Below the pieces are notes generated by a model. That model saw only the letters and a program-made list of their open reading frames with translations. It made no database searches and was not told the origin of the DNA. The position numbers were made by a program, and so were the translations under genes. From Mercurialis annua (Eukaryota > Streptophyta > Magnoliopsida > Malpighiales > Euphorbiaceae), in NCBI RefSeq assembly GCF_937616625.2, contig NC_065575.1, positions 4,409,501 to 4,473,500 of the forward strand: a stretch of 64,000 nucleotides of DNA, given 5' to 3'. Positions 1 through 10,960 of the stretch are shown here, in pieces; within the stretch, counting starts at the first letter, position 1, and every line of letters starts with the position of its first letter.

Positions 1-2
1 AA

Positions 3-164
3 ATTCAAGAGAAAGAGTTCGGCTACGAGAGTGAAGAGGTTATGCAAACTTTGAAAAAAACTGTATTCTACTTGGATAAACTAGGAAAAAAGGATGAGAA
101 ATTTTCTATGCAGAAAAGGTTATCTGCACTAAGAATGAGGTATAAGCAAATGGTTCAATATTAA
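3..164 (+). CDS. C-terminal end of a TPR / kinesin-light-chain-like protein (partial)
   Basis: An open frame enters from the left edge and ends at TAA 162-164, giving 53 residues. They are helical and charged. A TPR-like helix pair can be read around GYESEEVMQTLKKTVFYLD, followed by a basic tail ending RMRYKQMVQY. This resembles the end of plant TPR proteins of the kinesin-light-chain-related type, but the identification comes from residue style over a short stretch and is tentative. The gene runs forward and converges on the reverse TAP38 gene, whose stop is about 1.07 kb away. Most of the gene, including any diagnostic TPR array, lies outside the window. Confidence 0.5.
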   Translation: MQEKEFGYESEEVMQTLKKTVFYLDKLGKKDEKFSMQKRLSALRMRYKQMVQY

Positions 165-1229
165 AGGTGTTATCTCAGCTCGGATTGTGGAGTTTAAAGG
201 AGGAAGCTCATCAACCTTTGAGAAACTGGCCAGGGGAGTCACACTTGCTCACATACGCCCTGCCATTTGAATGCCAAGGTCATCGAAATCTGTATCTATA
301 CTCGTAAATGTGTTGGATGGGAGAAATTCGCCTGTTTGAAGATTTGGCTTCTCGATATGCAAAACAAGAGAGATTTTGTGAAATGAGTGTTTGACGATGC
401 ACAATACAAGAGAGATCGTGTGCAATGAGTGTTTGAGAGAGGTCGTTGTAAAATGACGGTGTATGATGCACAGGTTTCTGAAGGTCATAGTTACTCTAAA
501 AAGAATTGATATATGTAAATGAACTCCATTTTGTTGGCTAATTTCTTAACTGAACAGTTAGTCTATCTACATTTTGGCATTCTATTGATCATACAGACTT
601 AGATTGGCTGGTTCAATTGGTTCGACAACAAGTCAAAGATCAGCCCGGTTTAGTTATTTTCTAACAACTGCTTTTCAGAAGCATCATAAAAACTTTGATG
701 TACAGGATATTCACATGACAGGCCTATTGCTTTTTAGATGCATGATTAAAATTTGTAAGTCTTGTTTCTGATTATATTATCTTAGTATCGACTCTTGATT
801 TTAGCAAAGCATGTGAGCGAGTGTCTTTCATCAAATATTTTAATTTTTGTTAGAGGTGACGATTTTATACATTTTTATACTTTTAAAAACATCTGGTGTC
901 TTACTCTTACAGATGGGAGGATCCCGAAACAACCGTTTTCATTATCACCAGCTAGCCTAGTTACCGAGTCTAAATCGGCAATTGAATGTTTGAGCCGTAA
1001 ATCGGCGACCATACCATACCGCTTCAAACTTTTAGAACAGCACTATTGGTCATGGTAACATCCCTTCACTCCACTCCTAGATAGAAATATGAAGAATGCA
1101 GAAGAATGTTTATCCCGTGATTTCCTAAACAACGAGCATAACGATGAGCATATGGCATTCTTCTTATATGATCCAAAAATATACAAATCTATGTTGATTT
1201 ATATACAGAACCTATCAGAAGCTGATTAT
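165..1229. other. Convergent intergenic region
   Basis: This lies between the stop of the forward TPR-like gene and the stop of the reverse TAP38 gene, so it should hold both 3' UTRs. Around 350-470 there are imperfect short direct repeats built on 'gagagat..tgtg..atgagtgtttga'. I see no further coding exon; the small open frames here have no recognisable content. Confidence 0.5.
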
Positions 1230-4200
1230 TTATAAAGAAAGTTGAGACGACAACCAAATCCCCAGCGACACTATAGCAATGGTAGCAAATGCTTGCCCCA
1301 ACTCGAGCAATACATTTTGTTGCTGGAGAGGCAAATTTTGCCAGTCTGTTTTCCTGCGCAAAACAAAAAGGTTAAGATTAGTTCGGATTGGTGCTTGATC
1401 GGAAGTCGAAAGCATAACAATACATATCATGCAAGTACATGTATGAACTGCATACCCTAAATCAGCAATTACGATGCTAATGTTGTCTTGTGAACGTAAA
1501 TCCTGAAACATTAAAAACTTTATGTATTAGAATTGTTCAAGCATAATATTTTTAAGGGTTAAATATAAACTAGATCGTGAATTTTAACGTAGTTTGCAGT
1601 TACAACACAAATTTAATTTTTGACAATGTCAGACATGAACTATTAATTTTTTTCAATTCGGAACACAGAAATATATACACTTTTCCGGCATCCACGTCTG
1701 CATTTTTTATCGAAAAACTACTCGATATTCTTCATTTTAAAAATTAATAGTTTGTGTCTAAAATTGTTAAAATTTTAAGTTTTTATTATAATTGCAAAAT
1801 ACGCTAACGTTCATTATTAGTTTTACATTAACCCTATTATTAACTATACTGTAGAATATGACTAATTCTGCATGTTATGCTATTACCAAGGCTTTGTGTG
1901 CGAGCTCTTCAGAAGCTAGCTGAAACCAGAAAAGAGAAATGTTAAGACTTCAGAATTCTGATAACATCAACTACAGATGCAGATTTACAAATTAAGTAGC
2001 ATGGTGAAAAGGGGTCGATCCCCTTTTTCGTTTTCAGATCTTGATTTTGTTCGATAATAGGAGACCTGCTAATGAAAATACTAACACAGTGACACCTGAA
2101 ATCTCGAGCAATTGTCTATGTTGCACGGAAACCTATCGAGTGCTACATCTCAAAATTTTGTTTATATTTCCGAAAAACGCTTCTGAAATACGGAAACTTT
2201 ATTTTTGTAATATATTCTTATAAAATATGTCATTTTCCATTTCAGCATTTCTGTTTCCGTGCATCGTAGGCAATTGTTTGAGACTGATTGACGATTGTAT
2301 AAATACTATAGAACATGATAACAGTTACCTGAACATCTCCATGTTTACGAAGTCGGTTTCTAACGAAGGAAACTGCATCTAAGCTGGAAGAGAACACAGC
2401 AGCAATTCAGCACAAGATAGTTGACAGCGCTTTTAATCGTATTGAGACAATTAGCAAAATGGTAGCAGAGGAAGAACTTATCATTCATAATCAAGAGTCA
2501 GAAATGGACTAACAAACCTGTTCATGTAATCCCATAAACCATCAGATGCTAACATTACAAATTCCGCATCCGATCCCAGAGGTACTTGAAATACATCTGG
2601 AGATGCAGTCATCAAATCCCCATTAAATTGAACTCTGCCAAAATTTAAAATCTGAGCCGTTATCAAGGATCTGGTAATGCATTGAGGATAAGAGTATGTA
2701 GATTAGCATAAACTAGAAAAGTGAGACCCAGTATGTACCTAGAAATGAATTTTTTAGTCCATCTCCCTTCGTCGACTCCTTTCCGCAGCATCCTACGGAA
2801 ATATTCAGCAAATTGTCAGGAAATGAGTACATGTTAAGTATTATATATACAGAAGTAGTTAAGGGACAGAACTCGTTTTTCTTCGACTTGAATCTTATAT
2901 CACCAAAAGCACGTGATACAGCTATATCTCCGCAAATTCTTCCATTGACGATCTGCATTTTTTTAAGCACGAATCATTGTTCATTAGCTTAGCTATCTTA
3001 TCTAAGGTTATTACTAAACCATAAATTTAAGCAAAGGGCGTAGACTCGCATAATACTTCACAAAATAAGGCTTTTATGGGATGACATATTGAAGATATTA
3101 AACTAAAAATGAAAAAAAAAATTCACCTTCGATGCAATGTTTGTGAGAACAATAGAAAAGGAAGTGGAGGCAAAACAAAATCATGAAAAAGAAAAAACAC
3201 ACCCAGCCACCTGCTTCTCTGATTCTTTTGATTTCTTGAAGAGAGACCTTGTTGCTTCCATAAGGTCTATGCGATTCAGTCAACACTTCAGCTTTGCCGG
3301 AACGAGATAGAACCTGCATAAACATATATGCTAAGAATTTATAAAGGTACTATGATAGTTTTGTGTAGCATGGAAACAGAAAGGGTTAAATGCAAATTCA
3401 TACACCAACTTTGACCTAATTTGCAATTACAACATAAACTTTTAAACTTGGCAATGTCGGTAACCAACTTTCATTTCTTGGCAAATTGGTACACCGACCA
3501 ATCATAAAACGACAAATGGCGGTTTATTACAATGTCCACGTTAGTCTTTTTTGAGTTTGGTGTATCGATTTGCCAAAAGTGTAAAGTTGGTTACTGACAT
3601 TGCCAAGTTTCAAAGTTTATGTTGTAATTGCAAATTAGGTCAAAGTTGGTGTATGAATTTGCATTTAACCCAAACAGAAATGCCAAAGCGAAAAACACTA
3701 AAACGGAAAATGGCGAAACTACGTTTTGTTTGCAAGAACAGATTAAAAACATTGAGTTTCGAAGTTCAAAAAGTATTTCCAAAACGAAAAAAGAATCAAG
3801 CGGTTTTCGTGCAATACAGATAACAGTTAATCCTATTTTGAGAATCAAAAAGTGGAAGTTAAATAATATCTCGTACCAGGCATGAATCACCAATATGTGA
3901 AACGATGAGCTTATTGTTTCCAATGAACATAACGGTGGCTGTTGAACCAGATTCATCTCCGTCGACAGTTTCAAGCCTGATACAAATTAGAACACAATCT
4001 AATTTTCCTTCAATTAACTCTAATACAAATTGTAATCATACTTAGATTGTTCAACACTAGAAAACTGTGTAACTTACAGATTTGACAACTTTTTATCAAC
4101 ATTTTCAAATGCTTCTACCAATGCTTTTCTTGTAGCATTGAAATCTTTCACAGTTAACAGCAAGCCACCTTGTAAAGCTGCAACACATTCCTTGTAAAAC

Positions 4201-5362
4201 TCATCCCTGAAACGGGAATCGAACGAAGACTCTCAGGTCGAAATATAATATCATAACCTACCAATTTTAAACTCAAAATGAAAGTCAGACTCTTTGATAG
4301 TTTAAATTCTTCTGCACCAATTCGGTAGAATTCTTGCTCAAGTTGGACCAATTACATGGAAATAAAAAATATTATTTTTTAAGCAAACTTTCAATGTACT
4401 ATATGTCTAATAATACCTAATAAATCATATTTTAGCATGTTTGTAATTATAACACGACCTTTAAAATTGGCAAACTCTACTAATTTTCAGCTTTCGGCGA
4501 ATCAGAATACCGTCCAATTTTCTGTCGAAAAATACTTATGTGGCTACCGGAACAGTGTATATTATGATGTCCACATCAGCGTTTTTCACTAGGTGTTTTG
4601 ATTATCTAAAACATGAAAGTTGGTGACTTAATTTTGCCAAGCTTTTAAAGTCCGCGTTGTAATTGCAAATCACATTAAATTTCGTGATTTTAATTTACAC
4701 TTTATCCAAAAAAAAGAGTCAAACCTTTTAGATTTTTTGAAATCTAAACACTTCAAACTCAATTTTAAAGATTAACAACAATTCTAAATTATCCTTAAAA
4801 CACTGAACATACATATATCAATTAAATAATTAATAAAATTAGGCCAAAATTATTATTAATTTTTAAAAGTACTTTATAATTATGAGAATTAAACAAATTT
4901 AAATAGACAAACACGTAAAAAAAAATTGAATTATTTTGGATCATTACACCTTCTAAAAAATTGAATATTATTCATATTATAGCATCTAAAACATTTCAAA
5001 AATTAGAATAATTAAAAATAATTTCAACATTTCTAGTCATACCTGAGAAAATTGACAGAAGCGATACCGCCGTGACCGTCAAAAACTCCGGCAAAAGAGA
5101 ATCCATCAACAAGACCATCTGACCGAATAATTACCTTATCTTCCATCTCTTCACGAGCTCCCTGCAAGCTCGTGGAGCCCAATCGGATGCCACCGGCGTC
5201 AGCTAAAGAAGACGGCGCGTCTATTGCAATAGCGGAGCATTGGCTTATCGGTCTCGCCGGAACGAAGCTGTTCGTGTTCTTGCTACAGGTTTTGAAGTTG
5301 GAGCCGCCATAACGGAGCTTCGTTGACAGAAATCTCTCGAGTTGAGGATTTAACAGTGCCAT
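1230..5362 (-). CDS. TAP38: Thylakoid protein phosphatase 2C, TAP38/PPH1 (LHCII phosphatase)
   Basis: Eleven exons, in order: 5362-5043, 4206-4078, 3976-3877, 3313-3203, 2952-2873, 2792-2739, 2634-2518, 2383-2329, 1919-1887, 1502-1456, 1353-1230. All phases join, giving 389 residues against about 388 in Arabidopsis. Visible PP2C metal and phosphate motifs are REEMED (residues 70-75), GVFDGHGG (92-99), [28 protein letters not shown] and [14 protein letters not shown]. The N-terminus before about residue 45 is Ser/Arg/Asn-rich like a chloroplast transit peptide. A hydrophobic segment near the C-terminus ([14 protein letters not shown]) fits the known thylakoid anchor. The family member dephosphorylates LHCII and opposes kinase STN7 in state transitions. 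The start was set at MALL by family similarity; an in-frame ATG lies 44 codons upstream. Exon 9 is only 33 nt, and the exon 5 donor (GA/GTTCTG) is weak. Introns 1, 3 and 9 carry MITEs. Confidence 0.95.
1556..1834. mobile_element. MITE, GGGTTAAAT...TTAACCC family, in TAP38 intron 9
   Basis: The inverted ends begin GGGTTAAATATAAACTAG and finish ACATTAACCC. The flanks are TATTTTTAA (1547-1555) and TATTATTAA (1835-1843), a 9 bp target duplication with one mismatch, which points to a Mutator-like origin. It shares the phrases 'gcaattacaacac' and 'gacaatgtc' with the copy at 3383-3671. Confidence 0.75.
3383..3671. mobile_element. MITE, GGGTTAAATGC...GCATTTAACCC family, in TAP38 intron 3
   Basis: A 289 bp near-palindromic element with long inverted ends (GGGTTAAATGCAAATTCATA at the left, its complement at the right). 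It is bounded by an exact 9 bp duplication AAACAGAAA (3374-3382 and 3672-3680). It sits inside TAP38 intron 3 and produces two meaningless overlapping open frames. A 9 bp duplication with GGG/CCC ends fits a non-autonomous Mutator-like element. Confidence 0.9.
4203..4260 (-). other. tRNA/SINE-like box B sequence at a splice acceptor
   Basis: On the reverse strand, CGTTCGATTCCCG lies just before the exon 2 acceptor of TAP38 (acceptor CAG at 4209-4207). It matches the T-arm/box B consensus GGTTCGANTCC at 10 of 11 positions and is preceded by GACCTGAGAGTC, as in tRNA-derived SINEs. I found no convincing box A or complete cloverleaf, so this is at most a SINE remnant. Confidence 0.3.
4425..4690. 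repeat. Degenerate MITE of the same family in TAP38 intron 1
   Basis: The left half reads 'gtttgtaattataacacgacctttaaaattggc'-like sequence and the right half gives its inverted match around 4625-4690, ending TTTACACTTTATCC. The inner sequence matches the intron 3 copy in plan. The left tip and any target duplication are eroded. Limits are approximate. Confidence 0.5.
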
Positions 5363-5539
5363 CGACTGAGTTAAGTCACCGAGTTGAAGTATTTGCAGTG
5401 TAAAGCGAAGAAGAAGGATAAGAGGATGAAGATTAACCACTAACTGATTTAACGACTTGTATTTCACACTGAGAGTTAATGCTGACGTGGACAAATGATA
5501 TGCCTACGTGTCGGAAACAAAATATATTATATAAATATA

Positions 5540-5873
5540 TTTACTTTTTGTAGTTGAATCGAAGTTGAATTAATTGAACCGTATATTGGTGGTTATATCA
5601 ACTCGGCCACCGATTTGGGTTTTAATAATCCTTCTAGACCGGAGTCGGATCCGTTGATCATGGATTGTGTGTTTTTAGCGAAACAGTTTTCTAATTTTAG
5701 TGTTAATAATGTAAGTCGATCTTCGAATCAGGCAGCGCACGCTTTAGCGCAGTATGTCTATTCCATGTCTGGTCAAATCATGAGTGGTATAATTATATCC
5801 CTGAATTTTTTACGACCATTGTCGTTTCAGATTTGATTCAGTAATAATCCTCGTTTTCTCGTCAAAAAAAAAA
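5540..5873 (+). mobile_element. 5'-truncated LINE tail with RNase H-like fragment
   Basis: A degraded reading frame from about 5570 gives INSATDLGFNNPSRP, then LIMDCVFLAKQFSNFSVN and SRSSNQAAHALAQYV. The last is typical of the end of the RNase H domain of plant LINEs. After a frameshift near 5780 the typical tail IPEFFTTIVVSDLIQ and a stop follow, then 'tcgttttctcgtc' and a ten-base poly-A (5864-5873). The 5' part of the element is absent, as in LINE truncation on insertion. No clear target duplication was found. It lies about 180 bp upstream of the TAP38 start. Confidence 0.7.
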
Positions 5874-6380
5874 TATACATTATGTTGTACTATAAAAAAA
5901 TCTCCCAAATGTGAAAATGTACTCCCATTTCTATCGAATGAGACAATGTACTACCATTTGTATTGTCAAAGTAAGTATGTCGATGGATATGCTGAAATAT
6001 CATCATCAACTTTACTATAACCAATGTCATTTTAAGAAATTTTATTACATTCTTTTATTGTTTAACCATGCCATTTTATTTTTGAATTAAAAGCAAAAAT
6101 TTATAAAACTAAAATATTTTACACTTTTAACACGGATTTTCAACTTTAACAATTTAAAATGTAGTTGAATATTTTTGCACTTATTGAACTATATATAGAC
6201 CTTTTACATAACCATTACTAATATTTCATTTATTAAATTTTAGTAACCCGCATATCATTTGTACAACAGCCGGAGGATACCCGTAGCTTTAAGCTAATTT
6301 TTATCGTATACGGAAAACAACGAAAGGTGTGGTTGACCATATTGCATGACTTAATATTTTTTATTTAATTAATAATTAAA
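5874..6380. other. AT-rich spacer
   Basis: Between the two LINE tails. It is AT-rich with no recognisable gene. The last ten bases are the left copy of the target duplication of the next insertion. Confidence 0.5.
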
Positions 6381-6390
6381 TAACACACTA

Positions 6391-6841
6391 GAAAATATCG
6401 GCATTTGCTCAGTCATTCAAGCTTAACTTTGGGGCGCTCTTGATGGGTTGGGAGCTGCTTGGAGTCGCGGGTTTCGCTACATAATTCTGGAAATGGACAG
6501 CAAGCTTGTTGTGGACAGCTTGAACAACAAGGAGATCAGAGTTAACGCTTCTGCAAATATCTTGGGTGCTATCAAGAAGCTTTTGGAATATGAGTGGTGT
6601 GTTTCTATTAAGCATGTTCATAGGGAAGGTAATCGATGTGCCGACCGTTTGACTAATCTCGGATACCAACACAATGTTGGTTTGTTTCACTATGATATGA
6701 TGCCAAAGGATATCTACAGCTATCACAAGTACGACCTTGCCGGAGTTTCGATCCCTCGTGTGTGTAGAAGACCTTAGAGCGGTAGAGCCTCCTCTTGTTT
6801 CCTGGCTTTGGCCATTCTCTTGTTTCAAAAAATAAAATAAA
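6391..6841 (+). mobile_element. 5'-truncated LINE insertion with target duplication
   Basis: The frame reads LWGALDGLGAAWSRGFRYII, then EMDSKLVVDSLNNKEIR and KHVHREGNRCADRLTNLGY, a clear RNase H domain from the 3' end of a plant LINE. The element ends with an A-rich tail (about 6825-6844). The direct repeat TAACACACTA at 6381-6390 and 6845-6854 is the target duplication. The codon where the family has the catalytic Glu of 'AELWGAL' is TAA (6424-6426), so the copy is dead. The 3' boundary inside the A-rich tail is ambiguous by a few bases. Confidence 0.85.
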
Positions 6842-6854
6842 AAATAACACACTA

Positions 6855-7211
6855 TTTTCGGTCAGCCACATCAGTAAAAAAATTACTAGTCTGAAATGAT
6901 TCTATTATTGTAAAAATGATAGTTACAGAATACCGTTAATCGTTCTGTAACACGCATATTTAACCCATTTAAAATACAAATTATGTTTTTTTAGAATTTA
7001 AAATACCGGACAATTTTTTAATTTTATTTAAATGGTGATGTTAAACTTTGAAATATATGGTTAACATATCAGTGTTCCTGGTGCACATCATTTGCTGGTT
7101 GTCATCAAAATGTACATAAAACCATCATATATGCATGTTTATATTTGATTAGATTTATTAACTAGTCTTAAACAAGTTGAGGTTGCTCTAGAAAATTGGA
7201 AATTGCAGAAT
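6855..7211. other. Intergenic, 3' flank of PTAC7
   Basis: AT-rich; it should include the PTAC7 3' UTR. No other gene seen. Confidence 0.5.
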
Positions 7212-9675
7212 TCATGTATAATATTCCTTCATATAACCAGGTCCTGGCTTTAAAGGATCAGATTCTTCGTATGCCACCGGACGGTCATAGCCAGCATCAG
7301 CCATTCGGTTACTAAGCACGTGAAGGATCGCCTTTTTCTTACCTCCGTACTCATCTCTGTTGGCCTCTACATATTCAATGGCCTCAGCTGCTACCTCATT
7401 CACAAAATCAAACCGGTTATCCTCCGACAGCAACAATTTATGAATATCCATTGTCAGGACCTTTCCGTCATCTTTAATCTTCCTGACCTGCTCCTCGAGG
7501 AAGGGAACTCTACCCAATTGGTACCTTAACATGTCATCCTTCTTTGTCTGAAACAGTAATAGTAGCCATAAGCATTTCCAGCCAACACCTCACGGTTGAC
7601 ATATGAAAAAACTATGCAAAATTATCTAGCACTGCATTTCGGCGTTTCGTCTTCATTTTCAGAAACGGTTAACTCTGAAACTTTGTATTTGTAAATTATT
7701 ACCTATTCTAGTACAAAAACATTGTTTAGTCGTTTCGTTGTTTTCCATTTCAGTATTTCATTACCATTTCCGAGCAACATAGATGAGAAATATCTATACA
7801 TGCTTTATAAACTAACCTAATTATAATAGTTTTTCACTTGCACGTATGCTTTAAAGAAGTGCAACATCATCTCTGAATATCAATGTCATTGTCTGACCAC
7901 TAAAAGCCCCAACATCCCAATCCGTAGGAATTCAACATATGAACTAAGCAGGCCTAATTACTTAAAAAAACCCCACCTTGTAACATTTTTTCGTTTACAC
8001 CCTCACCTAGGAAAAAGTTCATTTGTACCCTTTTTTTTTAATTTTTCGTTTTCATCTCTACCCTAAAATTTAAATTTTTGACAATTAAATTAATTAAAGG
8101 ATGAAAACATTGTAAATAATTAATAATACTAATGTTTAATTAGAATATAAGCTAAATATAAATGATCATTTTGAATATTTTTCCAAATAAAAAGAGGTCA
8201 AATTAGCTCTTTAGGGTAGAGACGAAAATGAAAAATCAAAAAAAGGGTACAAATGAACTTTTTCCTAGGTCAGTGTATAAACGAAAAAATATTACATGAT
8301 GGAGTTTTTTTAAGTTATTAGGCCAACTAAGCATTCATGGTGAGTATTTCATGAGACTTTCGCACATTTTATCCGATAAATTCACCTTTTCAAAGTTTAA
8401 ACAGTGTCTATTTATGGACTGACAAATTCCAAACATATACATGTTAGCTTAAGAAACAAGAACTATGATTGAAGACAACAGTCGACAGGAAGATTAGATA
8501 TGGAACAGAGGTGGGTTCTAAAGGATGTTAGCAATTGCTATTTGCAAAAGATAGCATTTTGACTACGATAAAGGGAATAAAAACATCTGATAGGAAGAAA
8601 TATTTAATCACCATTGCAAATTTATCCAACAGACTGTCTATAGAACCTAGCGCTGCCAATCATATTCATCCGAAGAAAAGCTGAAAAAGACTTTACTCCG
8701 AAAAAGAAACATCCAAGCACTAGATTTGATCGTGAAACAAACATATACATATACATGTACATATACATAGAGCTAGGTTTGATCTTGAAACATCATGGTG
8801 CAGTATGATCTTGAGGAAAGTATATACAGGAAAAAGATTACTATGACCGACCCCAGCTGAATTTGGATCAAAACTCCATAGCTTTGAAATTTGTGAAACA
8901 AGAAGTTAATATAGTTAAGTTGAATGACATGTATATTTACACCCTTCTTCCCATCACCTATAACTCAATCCATAAACCTACAAACTTCATTTAATTGTTT
9001 TAACAAAGAAGATGAAAAAATCACTATAATAGCACAGGAAAAGCAGTCTGTTTTAGACCGACTGCGTTGCTATACACAAGTCGGCGAATCTAGTCATTTT
9101 CGTAGTAACCGGTTGAGCTAATTACTTCAGGCTCGGAAAGATTATAAAGATATACTAGTTCACAGCAGCATTGTGCAGCCAAACCATTTGACTATTGAAT
9201 GAATGGTAAATATTTCTCATAGAAACTCTATTCAATCAAAATTTCTAGGCTTAGCAACATTCAGAAAAAAAAAACAATTAAAAAAAATGACTACTGTACA
9301 ATCTCAAGGATAAATTTTATTTTTCAGGAAATGAAAAGGCACGCCAATGTTGAACTTGCTCATGATAATTAACAAACATTTTCCAATAATTAGAAATTAA
9401 TAAAACATTTCAATGAAATAAAAGAAAAGAAAAGAAGTACCAATTGTCTCCGGCGCCACACTTTCCGATGACTGCCACTGTTCTGCTTTAATTGAGCAAT
9501 TACCTGAGAAAGAAGACGAAAGATGAAGCCATTTAAACTTTGATTAAAATTCTTTAAAATTTCTGAAAAATTTAAGAGAGATGAAAATAGAGACCTGGGT
9601 TTTGTTTTTGTTGAAGAAGGAAGAATTGTTGAAAGTAGTTGAAAAGGAAGAAGAGAAGCCAAAGGAGATGGCCAT
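7212..9675 (-). CDS. PTAC7: Plastid transcriptionally active chromosome protein PTAC7 (PAP12)
   Basis: Three exons: 9675-9595, 9503-9441 and 7547-7212, with phases intact, giving 159 residues against about 161 in Arabidopsis. The N-terminus MAISFGFSSSFSTTFNNSSF is a Ser/Thr/Phe-rich plastid transit peptide. The conserved core follows: KVWRRRQLTKKDDMLRYQLG, VPFLEEQVRKIKD, TMDIHKLLLSEDNRFDFVN, NRDEYGGKKKAI and the C-terminal GPGYMKEYYT. PTAC7 is a small protein of the plastid-encoded RNA polymerase complex needed for chloroplast transcription and greening. The start was placed at ATG 9675 because it opens an 81 nt exon of 27 codons ending at a proper donor. The 1.9 kb intron 2 contains a 374 bp MITE and simple (TATACA)-type repeats near 8740-8770. 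Confidence 0.95.
7951..8324. mobile_element. MITE family A copy 1 (GGCCTAATTACTT ends), in PTAC7 intron 2
   Basis: A 374 bp element with long inverted ends (GGCCTAATTACTTAAAAAAA at the left, TTTTTAAGTTATTAGGCC at the right). It is bounded by an exact 9 bp duplication AACTAAGCA (7942-7950 and 8325-8333). The subterminal 'cctaggaaaaagttcatttgta' and its complement are also shared with copies at 16747-17129 and 40261-40628. Non-autonomous Mutator-like element. Confidence 0.92.
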
Positions 9676-10143
9676 TATTATTGGTAGCTTTTACAAACTT
9701 CTATCTTCTAACATAACTCAACCGCAGTGTAGTACCAGCAAGCAGGACTTGAGGCATCTAAACGCCGCGTTTTCTTCATGAGAATAATAGTAATTTTTTT
9801 TTAACAATTTATCCTTTTAACAGAAATTAAAAATAAATTAAGTCTTTTAATTTTGCGTTTTTTATTTATCTGGTTTCTGAACTTTCATTTGATCTTATAT
9901 AGTCACTGAGTTTTGATATTTGGTCTTATCTATTCCGTGAACTTTGATTTTTTGATTTTTCGGGTCCTCAAACGTATGTTCATTCCGTGATCTCAGAGAA
10001 TGGTTATATTGCTTTTTCATACGAGAAAAAAAAATATTGTTTTTTATTAATTTCACAAAGCATGATACAACGGAATAAAAAAATAAAATTAAGGGACCAG
10101 ATAAAAAGATGCAGTGTTTAAAGTCAAGTTTTTTTAAACATTA

Positions 10144-10189
<46 letters not shown>

Positions 10190-10960
10190 TTTATAATATA
10201 TTTTAATATATATATATATTATATAACAATATAAAATAACTAAATTTTACTTATTCAAATTAAATATTAATTTTAATTTTTTTTCATAATTTGGAATAGA
10301 AATTTCATTTAAATGAATACCTATACTAAAATCTATAGAAAAATCTATAGAAAAATATAACAAAAAAGAAAAAATATAACAAAATGTAATAGGTTTAATC
10401 TATGGATAATGTAATAGACTCAATCTATGTAAAACTTTCTCAATAAAAAGTTATAGTTTTTTAATCATCGAAATTAGTAAGTTCCCTTTCATAAATGCTC
10501 AATTCATATATGCGGATTCTTGAATATGTTATTTAATTTTTATTATAAGCCGTATAAAAAATATATAATGATAATAATAATAATATAAGCTGTATACATA
10601 TATAGAGGTTAATCAGATCAAGAGGCTTCTCGTTGGAATAAAATACAATGTTAGTAACTAAAATGAAATAGAAAAGTTTATTAACCAAACTATAATATGT
10701 AGCTAGTTGAGAAAAGTCAAAAGTTTAATAACACCCTTTACTATAAACATGCAAATATGCATCATCGAACTTAAATAGTTTAGAAGATGTTAAATATACT
10801 AGACCCCTTCGAAATAGGGATGTAATATAAAACTATATATTATACTCAAGAAATTCATTTGAAAATACAATGAAACTTCTTCTCATACATGGTAAACCCT
10901 ATTTATAGAGATTACATATAGATTTATTTATAATATATAACATATAAAATAATGAATTAA
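9676..10960. other. Intergenic between PTAC7 and PSY genes
   Basis: The first 100 bases are the PTAC7 5' flank. A weak inverted pair, CTGGTTTCTGAACTT near 9880 and AAGGGACCAG near 10090, suggests a degraded short transposon. The rest is AT-rich with a long AAT run. No gene seen. Confidence 0.5.
10145..10188. repeat. (AAT)n microsatellite
   Basis: An uninterrupted run of about 15 AAT/ATA triplets. Confidence 0.95.

Noticed and set aside
3551..3974. Three overlapping open frames around TAP38 intron 3
   Set aside because: They arise from the palindromic MITE at 3383-3671 and exon 3 shadows.
5363..5494. In-frame upstream ATG extending TAP38 by 44 residues
   Set aside because: The extension lacks transit-peptide character continuity with known proteins; MALL at 5362 matches the family N-terminus and total length.
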